Source of the DNA: Sinomonas cellulolyticus
GTDB lineage: Bacteria > Actinomycetota > Actinomycetes > Actinomycetales > Micrococcaceae
Assembly (NCBI RefSeq): GCF_014656475.1
Contig: NZ_BNCM01000006.1
Coordinates: 62,001 to 126,000 of the forward strand
Direction of reading: 5' to 3'
DNA: 64,000 bases
The translations under genes were made by a program, and so were the position numbers. Below are positions 33,320 through 41,734 of the stretch, piece by piece. The notes beneath the pieces are model-generated. The model worked only from the letters and a program-made list of their open reading frames with translations, had not been told where the DNA came from and made no database searches. Position 1 is the first letter of the stretch. Each line of letters starts with the position of its first letter.

Positions 33320-34633
33320 TCAGGCCTCCTGGCGCGACTGGACGGCGTGCGGGAGCGCCATGAGCGCGAGCACGGCCAGCACGGCAGCCGCGGCGAAGAC
33401 GTAGAAGCCCCACGGGTAGGCCACGCCGAGAGTCACCAGCGTTCCTGTGACGGCCGGGCCGAGGATGGCTCCCATGCGGCCCACACCGGCCGAGAAGCCG
33501 AGGGCCGTGCCGCGCAGGTGCGCCGGGAACAGCTGGGAGACCCACGCGTAGACGAGCACCTGGGCGCTGAACACGAACACGCCGGTGACGAACACGGCGG
33601 CGTTGAGCAGGAGCTCGTTCTGCATGCGGAAGCTCAGCGCCGCCAGCAGCACCGCCGAGACTCCGAACCACAGGAGCACGATCCGCTTGGTCCCGTGCTT
33701 GTCCGCCAGCCAGCCCGCCACGAGCAGCCCCGCCACAGCGCCGACGTTGAGCACGAGCAGCAGCGTGAGAGAGGAGCTCATCGAGTACCCGGCCTCCGCC
33801 ATGAGCGTGGGCAGCCACGTGTTGAGGCCGTAGACGAGCAGAAGGCCCATGAACGAGGCGACGGCGATCCCGAGTGCCACGAGCGGGTACGGCTTGCGCA
33901 GCAGCGAACGAAACCCGGCCTTTTCTGCGCGCCCGGCGGCCGCAGCGGACTCCGACGGCGCGGCGGACGACGACGGCGCGTCACCGGCGTCGTGCGCGGA
34001 ACCCGCGGCAGGCGTCGCCTCGGGGGCCGCGGGAAGGGACTCGGGCAGCTTCGCCCACAGGAAGGGGAGCAGCACGAGGCCCGCGATGCCGCCGGCGATG
34101 AACATGGCGCGCCAGTCGGGCATGATCACGAGCGCGAGGAACGCAGTGGCGACGGCGCCGGCGTGGTAGCCGGTCATGGTGCGGGTGGTGTTCGAGGCGC
34201 CGGAGCCGGCCTTCGCATAGTCGTTGATGTAGGCAAGGGCGGCGGGAAGGCACGCGCCGAGGCCGAGGCCCGCAAGCAGGCGGAAGGCGCTGAAGAGCGC
34301 GACATTCGGCGCCGCGACCACGGCGAGCGTGAACACGGAGAACCAGGCGACGCAGGCGATGAGCAGCCGTCGGCGGCCGAACCGGTCCGAGAGCGGCGCG
34401 ATGAACAGGGCGCCGAGACCCACGCCGACGAGCGAGATCGTGGCCGCGAGCGTCGCGCCGACGGGGTCGAAGCCGAGCTCGTGGGTCTTCAGGAGGGTGG
34501 GGATGACGGCGCCCAGGACCACGAGGTCGAATCCGTCGAGCACCATCGCGAACCAGCAGAGCCAGACTGGCCACTGGGAGCGCACGGTAGTGCCGGCGTG
34601 GGTGCCGGAGGGGGTGGGCAGGACTGTGGACAT
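33320..34633 (-). CDS. MFS aromatic-acid transporter (PcaK-like)
   Basis: A 437-residue AAHS importer, likely for 4-hydroxybenzoate or protocatechuate: helix 1 FAMVLDGFDLVVLGAVIP, loop IAPLSDRFGRRRLLI, and the second-half ASFMGLLLVYGLNTWLPTLM. Residues about 205-240 form an Ala/Ser-rich linker between the two halves, encoded partly by a degenerate copy of the CGACGGC repeat. Divergent from the IclR regulator and pobA, which supports a role in hydroxybenzoate uptake. GAGG before the ATG. Confidence 0.87.
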   Translation of the reverse strand: MSTVLPTPSGTHAGTTVRSQWPVWLCWFAMVLDGFDLVVLGAVIPTLLKTHELGFDPVGATLAATISLVGVGLGALFIAPLSDRFGRRRLLIACVAWFSVFTLAVVAAPNVALFSAFRLLAGLGLGACLPAALAYINDYAKAGSGASNTTRTMTGYHAGAVATAFLALVIMPDWRAMFIAGGIAGLVLLPFLWAKLPESLPAAPEATPAAGSAHDAGDAPSSSAAPSESAAAAGRAEKAGFRSLLRKPYPLVALGIAVASFMGLLLVYGLNTWLPTLMAEAGYSMSSSLTLLLVLNVGAVAGLLVAGWLADKHGTKRIVLLWFGVSAVLLAALSFRMQNELLLNAAVFVTGVFVFSAQVLVYAWVSQLFPAHLRGTALGFSAGVGRMGAILGPAVTGTLVTLGVAYPWGFYVFAAAAVLAVLALMALPHAVQSRQEA

Positions 34634-34694
34634 GGAGAACCTCGGAAATGCTCAGGGTGGACCTGAGAGTTCTATCACCGTTCCGCGTGGCGCC

Positions 34695-34706
34695 TGACAC
34701 GTGTCA
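34695..34706. promoter_or_regulatory. Palindrome between transporter and IclR gene
   Basis: TGACACGTGTCA is perfect over 12 bp in the divergent spacer. It is flanked by TTCCGC and GGAATGCGG, which may form an outer dyad. Confidence 0.55.
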
Positions 34707-34758
34707 CCATTGAATGGAATGCGGTGCCGTAACAGAACGAGTACAGAAGGGGCAGTCC

Positions 34759-35505
34759 ATGGCCAACTCGGCGTCCGGCGACTCGGTCGTTGACCGCGTG
34801 GTGCGCGTCCTCGAGGCCTTCCCCGAGGGCGTGAGCTCCCTGCCGCTCGGCGAACTCGCCGCCAGGGCCGGACTGCCGCTCACGAGCGCCCACCGCCTCG
34901 TCAAGCAGCTTGCCGAACACCGACTCCTCGAGCAGGCGCCGGGCGGGAAGGTCCAGCTCGGGCTGCGCCTGTGGGAGCTCGTCAACCGCAACTCGCCCAC
35001 GCTCGTGCTGCGCCAGGCGGCCCTGCCGTTCATGGACGACATCCACCAGGTCCTCAACCAGAACGTCAATCTCGCCGTCCTCCAGGGCGACGACGTCCTG
35101 TTCGTCGAGCGGCTCTCGCGCCGCGGGTCCGTGGCCAACCGGGCCAAGGTGGCCGGGCGCATGCCCGTGCACATCTCCTCGGCGGGGGTGGCGCTCATGT
35201 CCGCGCAGCCCCCCCACGTCCAGGCCGCGTACCTCGCCCGGTTCCGCGACCACACCGGCAAGGCCACGACCGAGCACGTCCGGCAGCTCCTCGCCGCCGC
35301 GTCGACCCACGGGTTCGCGGAGCTCGCGGGCGTCGTGGACCCGGACACGTGGGGCATCGCGGTTCCCATCTTCGATCGGCAACGGCATGCGGTGGCGGCG
35401 ATCGGCGTCGTCGTGCCTCTCGCCGAGGTGCGGATCCAGCAGCTGGTGCCCGCGCTCAAGACCGCGGCGCGGGGCATCGGGCGGCAGCTCGGCGGCCCCG
35501 CGTAG
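34759..35505 (+). CDS. IclR-family regulator, PobR-like
   Basis: A 248-residue regulator: winged helix at residues 8-65 (RVVRVLEAFPEGVSSLPLGE, then GLPLTSAHRLVKQLAEHRLL) and the effector domain (VLFVERLSRRGSVAN, GRMPVHISSAGVALMS, WGIAVPIFDRQRHAVAAIGV). Its position between the divergent aromatic transporter and pobA, 179 bases upstream of pobA, points to control of 4-hydroxybenzoate use, as PobR-type IclR proteins do elsewhere. The ATG has AGAAGGGG upstream. Confidence 0.85.
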   Translation: MANSASGDSVVDRVVRVLEAFPEGVSSLPLGELAARAGLPLTSAHRLVKQLAEHRLLEQAPGGKVQLGLRLWELVNRNSPTLVLRQAALPFMDDIHQVLNQNVNLAVLQGDDVLFVERLSRRGSVANRAKVAGRMPVHISSAGVALMSAQPPHVQAAYLARFRDHTGKATTEHVRQLLAAASTHGFAELAGVVDPDTWGIAVPIFDRQRHAVAAIGVVVPLAEVRIQQLVPALKTAARGIGRQLGGPA

Positions 35506-35571
35506 CAGGGCCGCCCTCGGTGGGCCCCCCGCGCACGACGGCGGGAACGCATCTCTCGTTTTCGGGATTCG

Positions 35572-35588
35572 TTTCCAATCAACGGAAA
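35572..35588. promoter_or_regulatory. Dyad upstream of pobA
   Basis: TTTCC-N7-GGAAA in an AT-richer stretch about 100 bases before pobA; a candidate site for the adjacent IclR regulator. Confidence 0.4.
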
Positions 35589-35684
35589 TGAGGTTCGCGC
35601 TCGGAGCGAGCCGCGTCACACTCGAAGCAGACGCACGGCCGCCGCGGATCCCGCGAGCAGGCTCCGACCCCGAAAGGAACGATC

Positions 35685-36875
35685 ATGGGCGATCGCACCG
35701 TCATCACCACCCAGGTGGCCATCATGGGAGCCGGGCCCGCCGGCCTCATGCTCTCGCACCTGCTGCACCAGGCCGGCATCGAGAGCACCGTGGTGGAGAT
35801 CCGCAGCCGCCAGGAGATCTCCAACACCATCCGCGCCGGCATCCTCGAGGCGGGGTCCGTGGACCTGCTCGTCCAGTCGGGTGTGGACAACGTGCTGCGC
35901 AACGGCCACGAGCACGAGGGCACCGAGTTCCGCGTGAACGGCGAGGGCCACCGCATCGACTTCAAGGGCCTCGTGGGCCAGTCCGTGTGGCTGTACCCGC
36001 AGAACGACGTGTTCGACGACCTCGCCGCCCGCCGCGAGGCCGACGGCGGCGACGTGCGCTACTCGTGCTCGAACACCGAGGCCTTCGACCTGCTCGACAA
36101 GCCGAGGGTTCACTTCACCGACTCCGAGGGCAACGACTTCGAGCTGCGCGCCGAGATCCTCGTCGGCGCGGACGGCTCGCGCTCGTACTGCCGCCACCAG
36201 ATCCCCGAGGCCGCGCGCAAGACGTACTTCAACGAGTACCCGTTCGCCTGGTTTGGCATCCTCACCGAGGCCCCGCGCAGCGCCCCCGAGCTCATCTACG
36301 CCAACTCGGCGCACGGGTTCGCACTCATCTCCCAGCGCACCGACACGGTCCAGCGCATGTACTTCCAGTGCGACCCGACCACCAACCCCGCCGACTGGAC
36401 CGACGAGCAGATCTGGGAGCAGCTGCGCCTGCGCGTGAACGGCAACGGGTTCGAGCTCAAGGAGGGCCCGGTCACGGACAAGGTGGTGCTGCCGTTCCGC
36501 TCGTTCGTGCAGACGCCGATGCGCCACGGCAACCTGTTCCTCGCCGGCGACGCCGCGCACACCGTCCCGCCGACCGGCGCCAAGGGCCTCAACCTCGCGT
36601 TCTCCGATGTGCGCGTGCTGTTCGAGTCCCTCGACTCGTACTTCAAGTCCGGCTCGACGGCGCTCATGGACACCTATTCCGACCGCGCCCTGGACCGGGT
36701 GTGGAAGGCGCAGTACTTCTCGTACTGGATGACCACGCTCCTGCACACCGTCCCCACCGAGACGAACCACGAGTTCTTCCGGGCCCGCCAGCTCGGCGAG
36801 CTCCGCTCGCTGCTCGAGTCCGAGCGCGGCCGCGCGTACATCGCCGAGTGCTACACGGGGTGGCAGTCCAAGTAG
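35685..36875 (+). CDS. pobA: 4-hydroxybenzoate 3-monooxygenase
   Basis: A 396-residue flavoprotein hydroxylating 4-hydroxybenzoate to protocatechuate, the substrate of the dioxygenase encoded at 19619. FAD motifs: IMGAGPAGLMLSHLLHQAG (13-31), LVGADGSRSYCRHQIP (DG motif) and FLAGDAAHTVPPTGAKGLN near residue 285. RAGILEAGSVDLL and the PTGAKG segment are PobA signatures separating it from other aromatic hydroxylases. Start ATG with GAAAGGAA upstream. Controlled probably by the IclR protein next door. Confidence 0.95.
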   Translation: MGDRTVITTQVAIMGAGPAGLMLSHLLHQAGIESTVVEIRSRQEISNTIRAGILEAGSVDLLVQSGVDNVLRNGHEHEGTEFRVNGEGHRIDFKGLVGQSVWLYPQNDVFDDLAARREADGGDVRYSCSNTEAFDLLDKPRVHFTDSEGNDFELRAEILVGADGSRSYCRHQIPEAARKTYFNEYPFAWFGILTEAPRSAPELIYANSAHGFALISQRTDTVQRMYFQCDPTTNPADWTDEQIWEQLRLRVNGNGFELKEGPVTDKVVLPFRSFVQTPMRHGNLFLAGDAAHTVPPTGAKGLNLAFSDVRVLFESLDSYFKSGSTALMDTYSDRALDRVWKAQYFSYWMTTLLHTVPTETNHEFFRARQLGELRSLLESERGRAYIAECYTGWQSK

Positions 36876-36883
36876 CCCGCACT

Positions 36884-36986
36884 CCCGGGACGTGACCCCC
36901 GGGACATGACCCCCGGGACATGACACCCAGAAGGTGACCCCCAGGCTCTGGGAGTCACCTTCTGGGTGTCACGTCCTGGGGGTCAT
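36884..36986. repeat. Three 14-bp tandem repeats and a 39-bp inverted repeat
   Basis: CCCGGGACATGACC occurs three times with period 14 from 36884. The third copy runs into an inverted repeat with 39-base arms (36906-36944 and 36948-36986), three mismatches and a 3-base loop GCT. Located between pobA and the AhpD-like gene; the stem would be an exceptionally strong terminator-like structure. Confidence 0.85.
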
Positions 36987-37023
36987 CTCTTGCGGGGTGC
37001 GGCCGCCGGCCCGGGCCGCGCGC

Positions 37024-37029
37024 CATGAT
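37024..37029 (+). promoter_or_regulatory. Leaderless-type -10 box CATGAT
   Basis: Ends six bases before the ATG at 37036; no ribosome site. Confidence 0.4.
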
Positions 37030-37035
37030 GGGTCC

Positions 37036-37515
37036 ATGACGAACCCCGAAGCCGACCTCGAAGAGCCCGCCTCCTTCTACCTCGACAAGGCCAACCCCGC
37101 GATCTGGAAGTCGCTCGTGGCGTTCCGGGCCAAGGTCCACGAGGCGACCGACGCGGCGGGAGTCCCGCGCGACGCCGTCGAACTCCTGAGCCTGCGCATC
37201 TCCCAGATCAACCGCTGCACCTACTGCCTCGACCTCCACGGCCGCCAGGCCGCCGAGGCCGGCGTCCCCGCGCGCAAGCTCAACGTGCTGCCCGCCTGGC
37301 GCGAGGCCGGCATGTTCACAGTGCTCGAGCGGGTTGCCCTCGACATCGCCGAGGCCATCACCCTGCTCCCGGACGACGACGAGCGCGCAGCCATCCTCGA
37401 CCGCGCCCATGCCGAACTCGGCGACGAGAGGTTCTCCGCCCTCTGCTGGGCCGCGATCTCGATGAACGCGTTCAACCGCCTCTCGATCGTGAGCCGGCAC
37501 AAGGTCAAGCCGTAG
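37036..37515 (+). CDS. Carboxymuconolactone decarboxylase/AhpD-family protein
   Basis: A 159-residue AhpD-like protein. The redox motif CTYCLDLH gives C61, C64 and H68, and the frame helices ISQINR and ERVALDIAEAITLL fit the alkylhydroperoxidase-like subset. With CxxC it is more likely a peroxide or thiol-redox protein than the pcaC decarboxylase of the beta-ketoadipate route, which lacks such a pair. Neighbouring pobA may be coincidental. Confidence 0.82.
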   Translation: MTNPEADLEEPASFYLDKANPAIWKSLVAFRAKVHEATDAAGVPRDAVELLSLRISQINRCTYCLDLHGRQAAEAGVPARKLNVLPAWREAGMFTVLERVALDIAEAITLLPDDDERAAILDRAHAELGDERFSALCWAAISMNAFNRLSIVSRHKVKP

Positions 37516-37535
37516 GCCGCCAAGCCAACACATCT

Positions 37536-37593
37536 GCTGCCCCGGGCCGCATCTCCCGCGTGAATACACCAAGGAGATGCGGGCCGGGGCAGC
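37536..37593. terminator. 21-bp stem after the AhpD-like gene
   Basis: GCTGCCCCGGGCCGCATCTCC pairs with its complement (one mismatch) around a 16-base loop, and a CTT-rich run follows. Confidence 0.65.
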
Positions 37594-37618
37594 GCTTGTC
37601 TAACCCTCTTGTTCTCTG

Positions 37619-37644
37619 ACACTCAGCGATATATCGTTAAGTGT
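37619..37644. promoter_or_regulatory. PadR operator
   Basis: A 26-bp dyad with outer arms ACACT/AGTGT and the perfect core CGATATATCG, ending 57 bases before the PadR ATG. Sites of this shape are typical of PadR autorepression. Confidence 0.75.
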
Positions 37645-37701
37645 CGGGTCCGGATCGGGCCCGGCACCGATAACAGCCAACGCAGACATCAGGAGGACGC
37701 C

Positions 37702-38385
37702 ATGCGCGGACATCCACACCACCATCACCATGACTTCGAGGCGATGCACCACCACGACGGCCCCCGCGGCCCGCAGGGGCGGGGCTTCGGGCCCGGCGGC
37801 TTCGGACCGGGCGGCCCGGGGGGCTTCGCCCCCGGCGGGCCCGGCGGCTTCCCGGGCTTCGGTCCCGGGTTCGGCGGGCACGGCTTCGGCCCGGGCGGCC
37901 GCGGGGGCCACGGCTTCCCGCCCGGCTTCGGACCCCGCGGAGGACGGCGCGCGAGCCGCGGCGACGTGCGCGCCATGATCCTCTCGCTCCTGTCCGAGCA
38001 GCCGCTCACCGGCTATGGCATCATCCAGGCCGCGAACGAGAAGACCAACGGCGTTTGGCGCCCCAGCCCTGGCTCGGTGTACCCGACGCTCCAGCAGCTC
38101 GTCGACGAGGAGCTCGTCGAGCAGACGGGCGAGGGCAAGCGCACCGAGTACACGCTCACGGACGCCGGCCGCACCTACGTCGCCGACCACGCCGACGAGC
38201 TCACCCAGGCGTGGGACGCGGCGCCCGGAAGAAGCGAGGCCACCCAGGCGTTCATGGAGAGCGTCGGCAAGTTCATGGGGGTGCTGCACCAGTTCCGCGG
38301 CGCTGCCACGGACGAGCAGCGCGCCCAGGCGGCCGTCAAGATCGACGAGGCACGCAAGGCCCTGTACATGATCCTCGCGGAGTAG
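37702..38385 (+). CDS. PadR-family regulator with His/Gly-rich N-terminus
   Basis: A 227-residue regulator. The winged helix (RGDVRAMILSLLSEQPLTGY, GSVYPTLQQLVDEELVEQ) occupies about residues 85-165, and a helical dimerisation region follows. The first 80 or so residues are extraordinary: runs of histidine (GHPHHHHHDFEAMHHH) and many GFGP/GGPGG repeats, suggesting metal binding or a disordered sensor. AGGAGG sits five bases before the ATG. It precedes an ABC exporter by 27 bases and very likely represses that operon, releasing when a drug or metal is bound. Confidence 0.88.
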   Translation: MRGHPHHHHHDFEAMHHHDGPRGPQGRGFGPGGFGPGGPGGFAPGGPGGFPGFGPGFGGHGFGPGGRGGHGFPPGFGPRGGRRASRGDVRAMILSLLSEQPLTGYGIIQAANEKTNGVWRPSPGSVYPTLQQLVDEELVEQTGEGKRTEYTLTDAGRTYVADHADELTQAWDAAPGRSEATQAFMESVGKFMGVLHQFRGAATDEQRAQAAVKIDEARKALYMILAE

Positions 38386-38412
38386 CCTCAGCTCAGGAAG
38401 GGGGCGACGCCC

Positions 38413-40308
38413 ATGTCCCAACACCCACCCGGGCGACCCGGCGGCGTCGTGCGCGGAGGCCGCATCTCGAGCGGCGACGTTGCCCTGCAGAAGAAGCTCA
38501 ACGCCGAGGCGCCGAAGATCCCGCACCTGCTGCGGCGCATCGCCGAGCTGTTCCGGCCCCACCGCGGCGCGCTTGTGCTCACGGTGGTGCTCGTCCTCGC
38601 GGCGGCGGCGCTGTCCGTCGCGCCGCCGCTGCTCACCCAGCGCATCTTCGACGACGGCCTCTTCCCTCCGAGCGGCGGCCCCAACCTGCCGCGGCTCGGC
38701 GAGCTCGTGGGCCTCATGGTCGGCGCGTACGTCCTCTCGGCGCTGCTGGGCGTGTGGCAGACATACCTGACCTCGACCGTGGGCAACCGCGTCATGGGGT
38801 CCCTGCGTGTGCGCCTCTTCAGCCACCTGCAGTCCATGGAGCTGAGCTTCTTCACCCGCACCAAGACAGGCGTGATCCAGTCGCGTCTGCAGAACGACGT
38901 CGGCGGCGTCGCGAGCGTCCTGCAGAACACCGTCTCCGGCGTGGTGGGCAACATCGTCACGGTCATCGCGGCCTTCGTGGCGATGGTGGCGCTCAACTGG
39001 CAGCTGACGCTCATCGCGGTCGTGCTCATGCCGTTCCTCGTCGTGGCGCAGCGCCGCGTGGGGCAGGTCCGCGCGCGGATCGCCACGAAGACCCAGGAGT
39101 CGCTCTCGGACATGACGGCGATCACCCAGGAGTCGCTGAGCGTGTCCGGGATCCTGCTCTCCAAGAGCTTCAACCGCCAGCCGGACGAGATCGCCAAGTA
39201 CTCCGCCGAGAACACGAACCTCGTCCGGCTCCAGGTCCGGCAGGCCATGAGCGGGCAGTACTTCTTCGCGCTCGTGACGATCTTCCTCTCCTCGATCCCC
39301 GCGATCGTGTACCTGGTGGCGGGGTGGCTCATCACGGGCGGCAACGTCGCGATCACCGCCGGCACGATCGTCGCCTTCACCAACGTCCAGGCCAGGCTCC
39401 TGTTCCCGCTCATCGCGCTCATGCGCGTGGCGCTGGACCTGCAGACCTCGGGCGCGCTGTTCGCCCGCATCTTCGAGTACCTCGATCTGCGTCCCGCCAT
39501 CGTGGACGCGCCCGACGCCGCGCCCCTCCCCGCCCACGCGCCGCGCCTGGGCGAGGTGGAGTTCGACGGCGTGACGTTCCGCTACCCGGACGCGCGCGGC
39601 GTGGACCGGGCTACTCTCGATGACGTCTCCTTCACGATCGAGCCCGGGCAGTACGCCGCGTTCGTGGGCCCGAGCGGCGCCGGGAAGACCACGGTCTCCT
39701 ACCTGATCCCGCGGTTCTACGAGGCGTCCTCGGGCGCGGTCCGCTTCGCGGGGCACGACGTGCGGGATCTCGACCGCGAATCCCTGGTGAGCCACATCGG
39801 CGTCGTGAGCCAGGAGACGTACCTGTTCCACGCGACGATCGCCGAGAACCTGCGCTACGCCAAGCCGGACGCGACCGACGAGGAGCTCGAGGCGGCCGCG
39901 CGGTCGGCGAACATCCACGCCACGATCGCCGGGTTCCCGGACGGCTACGACACCGTGGTGGGGGAGCGCGGGTACCGGCTCTCGGGCGGGGAGAAGCAGC
40001 GCATCGCGATTGCGCGGGTGCTGCTCAAGGACCCCGAGGTGCTCATCCTCGACGAGGCCACGAGCGCCCTCGACACCATCTCCGAGCGCGTCGTCCAGCA
40101 GGCCCTCGACACGGCCGCGCACGGGCGCACCACCATCGCGATCGCGCACCGGCTCTCGACCGTGGTGGCCGCCGACGTCATCTACGTGGTGGACGGCGGG
40201 CGGATCGTCGAGCACGGGACGCACGCCGAGCTCCTCGCCGCCGGCGGCGCGTACGCGCGGCTGTACGCGGAGCAGGCGGCGGCCCCGTCCCCGGCCCGCC
40301 GCGGTTGA
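38413..40308 (+). CDS. ABC exporter, fused permease and ATPase
   Basis: A 631-residue half-transporter of the multidrug type, acting as a dimer in the membrane. Six helices (about 55-330) precede the ATPase domain: Walker A GPSGAGKTT near 419-427, signature LSGGEKQRIAIAR near 523, Walker B VLILDEATSALD near 543. All catalytic motifs are intact. Under PadR control in the same operon, which commonly means an inducible drug efflux system. No partner half-transporter is adjacent, so a homodimer is likely. Confidence 0.92.
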   Translation: MSQHPPGRPGGVVRGGRISSGDVALQKKLNAEAPKIPHLLRRIAELFRPHRGALVLTVVLVLAAAALSVAPPLLTQRIFDDGLFPPSGGPNLPRLGELVGLMVGAYVLSALLGVWQTYLTSTVGNRVMGSLRVRLFSHLQSMELSFFTRTKTGVIQSRLQNDVGGVASVLQNTVSGVVGNIVTVIAAFVAMVALNWQLTLIAVVLMPFLVVAQRRVGQVRARIATKTQESLSDMTAITQESLSVSGILLSKSFNRQPDEIAKYSAENTNLVRLQVRQAMSGQYFFALVTIFLSSIPAIVYLVAGWLITGGNVAITAGTIVAFTNVQARLLFPLIALMRVALDLQTSGALFARIFEYLDLRPAIVDAPDAAPLPAHAPRLGEVEFDGVTFRYPDARGVDRATLDDVSFTIEPGQYAAFVGPSGAGKTTVSYLIPRFYEASSGAVRFAGHDVRDLDRESLVSHIGVVSQETYLFHATIAENLRYAKPDATDEELEAAARSANIHATIAGFPDGYDTVVGERGYRLSGGEKQRIAIARVLLKDPEVLILDEATSALDTISERVVQQALDTAAHGRTTIAIAHRLSTVVAADVIYVVDGGRIVEHGTHAELLAAGGAYARLYAEQAAAPSPARRG

Positions 40309-40313
40309 CGCCG

Positions 40314-40346
40314 CCCAGGCCCGCCCCAGGCCCGCCCCAGGCCCGC
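40314..40346. repeat. Three 11-bp tandem repeats
   Basis: CCCAGGCCCGC occurs three times in a row, starting five bases after the ABC gene stop. Confidence 0.75.
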
Positions 40347-40358
40347 CCGCGAACCGGC

Positions 40359-40429
40359 CGCCCGCGAAATGCTGGGTTGAGCAGGGTGGGAGGCGCCCAG
40401 ACCATGCTCAACCCAACATTTCGGGGGCG
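40359..40429. repeat. TGGGTTGAGCA-family inverted repeat
   Basis: Arms of 25 bases (40359-40383, 40405-40429) with two mismatches and a 21-base loop. The same core is found at 52223. Between two same-strand genes, so it can terminate the ABC transcript. Confidence 0.8.
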
Positions 40430-40503
40430 ACGAGGGAGGCGCCTGCCCCCGGCGAGAGCGGAATCATAGTGCCCCGATTGGCCGCTGGCCAAACGGGCAT
40501 GGG

Positions 40504-41727
40504 ATGATGGACAGGATGACTTCCGCCGCCAGCACCCCTGACACGTCCCGCCCCGAGGCCCGCGCCCAGGTCCAGCCCAAGGCCGAGGGCTGGGAGCAGC
40601 AGCGTACCGCCGAGGGCCGGCCGCTGCTGCAGTTCGCGTCCCCGCGGGTCAAGCAGCCGCCGCAGCACTTCGCGGACCTGAGCCTCGAGGAGCGCCAGGC
40701 GAAGGTCAAGGAGCTCGGCCTGCCGGCGTTCCGCGCGAAGCAGCTGAGCACCCACTACTTCCAGCACTGGACCACGGACCCGGACGCGATGAGCGACCTG
40801 CCCAAGGCGGGCCGCGGGGAACTCGTCGAGGGCCTCTTCCCGCCGCTGCTCAGCGAAGTCCGCCGCCTCCGCACCGACGATGGCAACACCATCAAGTTCC
40901 TCTGGCGCCTCTTCGACGGCGCCCTCGTCGAGTCCGTGCTCATGCGCTACCCCGGCCGCATCACGCTGTGCGTCTCGAGCCAGGCCGGCTGCGGCATGAA
41001 CTGCCCGTTCTGCGCCACGGGCCAGGCGGGCCTGACCCGCAACATGTCCACGGCGGAGATCGTGGACCAGGTCGTCGCGGCGAACCGCATCATCGCGGCG
41101 GGTGAGCTGGGCCAGCAGGAGCACCCCGATGAGCGCGTCACCAACATCGTCTTCATGGGCATGGGCGAGCCGCTGGCCAACTACAAGCGGGTCATGAATG
41201 CCGTGCACCGCTTCGTGGACCCGGTCCCGATGGGCCTGGGCATGAGCGCCCGCAACATCACGGTCTCGACCGTGGGCCTTGTCCCCGCGATCCGCAAGCT
41301 CGCGGATGAGGACCTCCCCGTCACGTTCGCCCTCTCGCTCCACGCGCCCGACGACGAGCTCCGCGACGAGCTCATCCCCGTCAACAACCGCTGGAAGGTC
41401 GACGAGGCCCTCGACGCCGCCCACGAGTACTACCGGAAGACCGGCCGCCGCGTGAGCATCGAGTACGCGCTCATCAAGGACATGAACGACCACGCCTGGC
41501 GCGCCGCCCTTCTCGCGAAGAAGCTCAACCAGCGCGGCCGCGGCTGGGTCCACGTGAACCCGATCCCGCTCAACCCGACCCCCGGGTCCATCTGGACGTC
41601 CTCCGAGCGCCACGTGCAGGAGGAGTTCATCGAGACCCTCCGCGCCGCCGGCATTCCCACGACCCTGCGTGACACGCGCGGCAAGGAGATCGACGGCGCC
41701 TGCGGCCAGCTCGCTGCGGCTGAGTAG
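40504..41727 (+). CDS. rlmN: 23S rRNA (adenine2503-C2)-methyltransferase
   Basis: A 407-residue radical-SAM enzyme that methylates C2 of A2503 in 23S rRNA and of A37 in some tRNAs. The iron-sulfur motif CGMNCPFC gives C163, C167 and C170. The second catalytic cysteine is C400 (IDGACGQL), as in RlmN, and GEPLANY and [15 protein letters not shown] are family motifs. The start may be at 40504 or at the in-frame ATGs at 40507 or 40516; the N-terminal 40 residues are variable in the family. Confidence 0.95.
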   Translation: MMDRMTSAASTPDTSRPEARAQVQPKAEGWEQQRTAEGRPLLQFASPRVKQPPQHFADLSLEERQAKVKELGLPAFRAKQLSTHYFQHWTTDPDAMSDLPKAGRGELVEGLFPPLLSEVRRLRTDDGNTIKFLWRLFDGALVESVLMRYPGRITLCVSSQAGCGMNCPFCATGQAGLTRNMSTAEIVDQVVAANRIIAAGELGQQEHPDERVTNIVFMGMGEPLANYKRVMNAVHRFVDPVPMGLGMSARNITVSTVGLVPAIRKLADEDLPVTFALSLHAPDDELRDELIPVNNRWKVDEALDAAHEYYRKTGRRVSIEYALIKDMNDHAWRAALLAKKLNQRGRGWVHVNPIPLNPTPGSIWTSSERHVQEEFIETLRAAGIPTTLRDTRGKEIDGACGQLAAAE

Positions 41728-41734
41728 GCGCGGA

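Noticed and set aside
36884..36986. CRISPR-like array
   Set aside because: Only three adjoining 14-bp units with no spacers; it is a tandem repeat leading into an inverted repeat.
37036..37515. pcaC (4-carboxymuconolactone decarboxylase) near pobA
   Set aside because: It has an AhpD-type CxxC pair, and protocatechuate is degraded here by 4,5-cleavage rather than the beta-ketoadipate route.
37600..40224. An 874-codon minus-strand frame opposite the PadR and ABC genes
   Set aside because: No recognisable domain, and the opposite strand has intact PadR and ABC motifs with ribosome sites.
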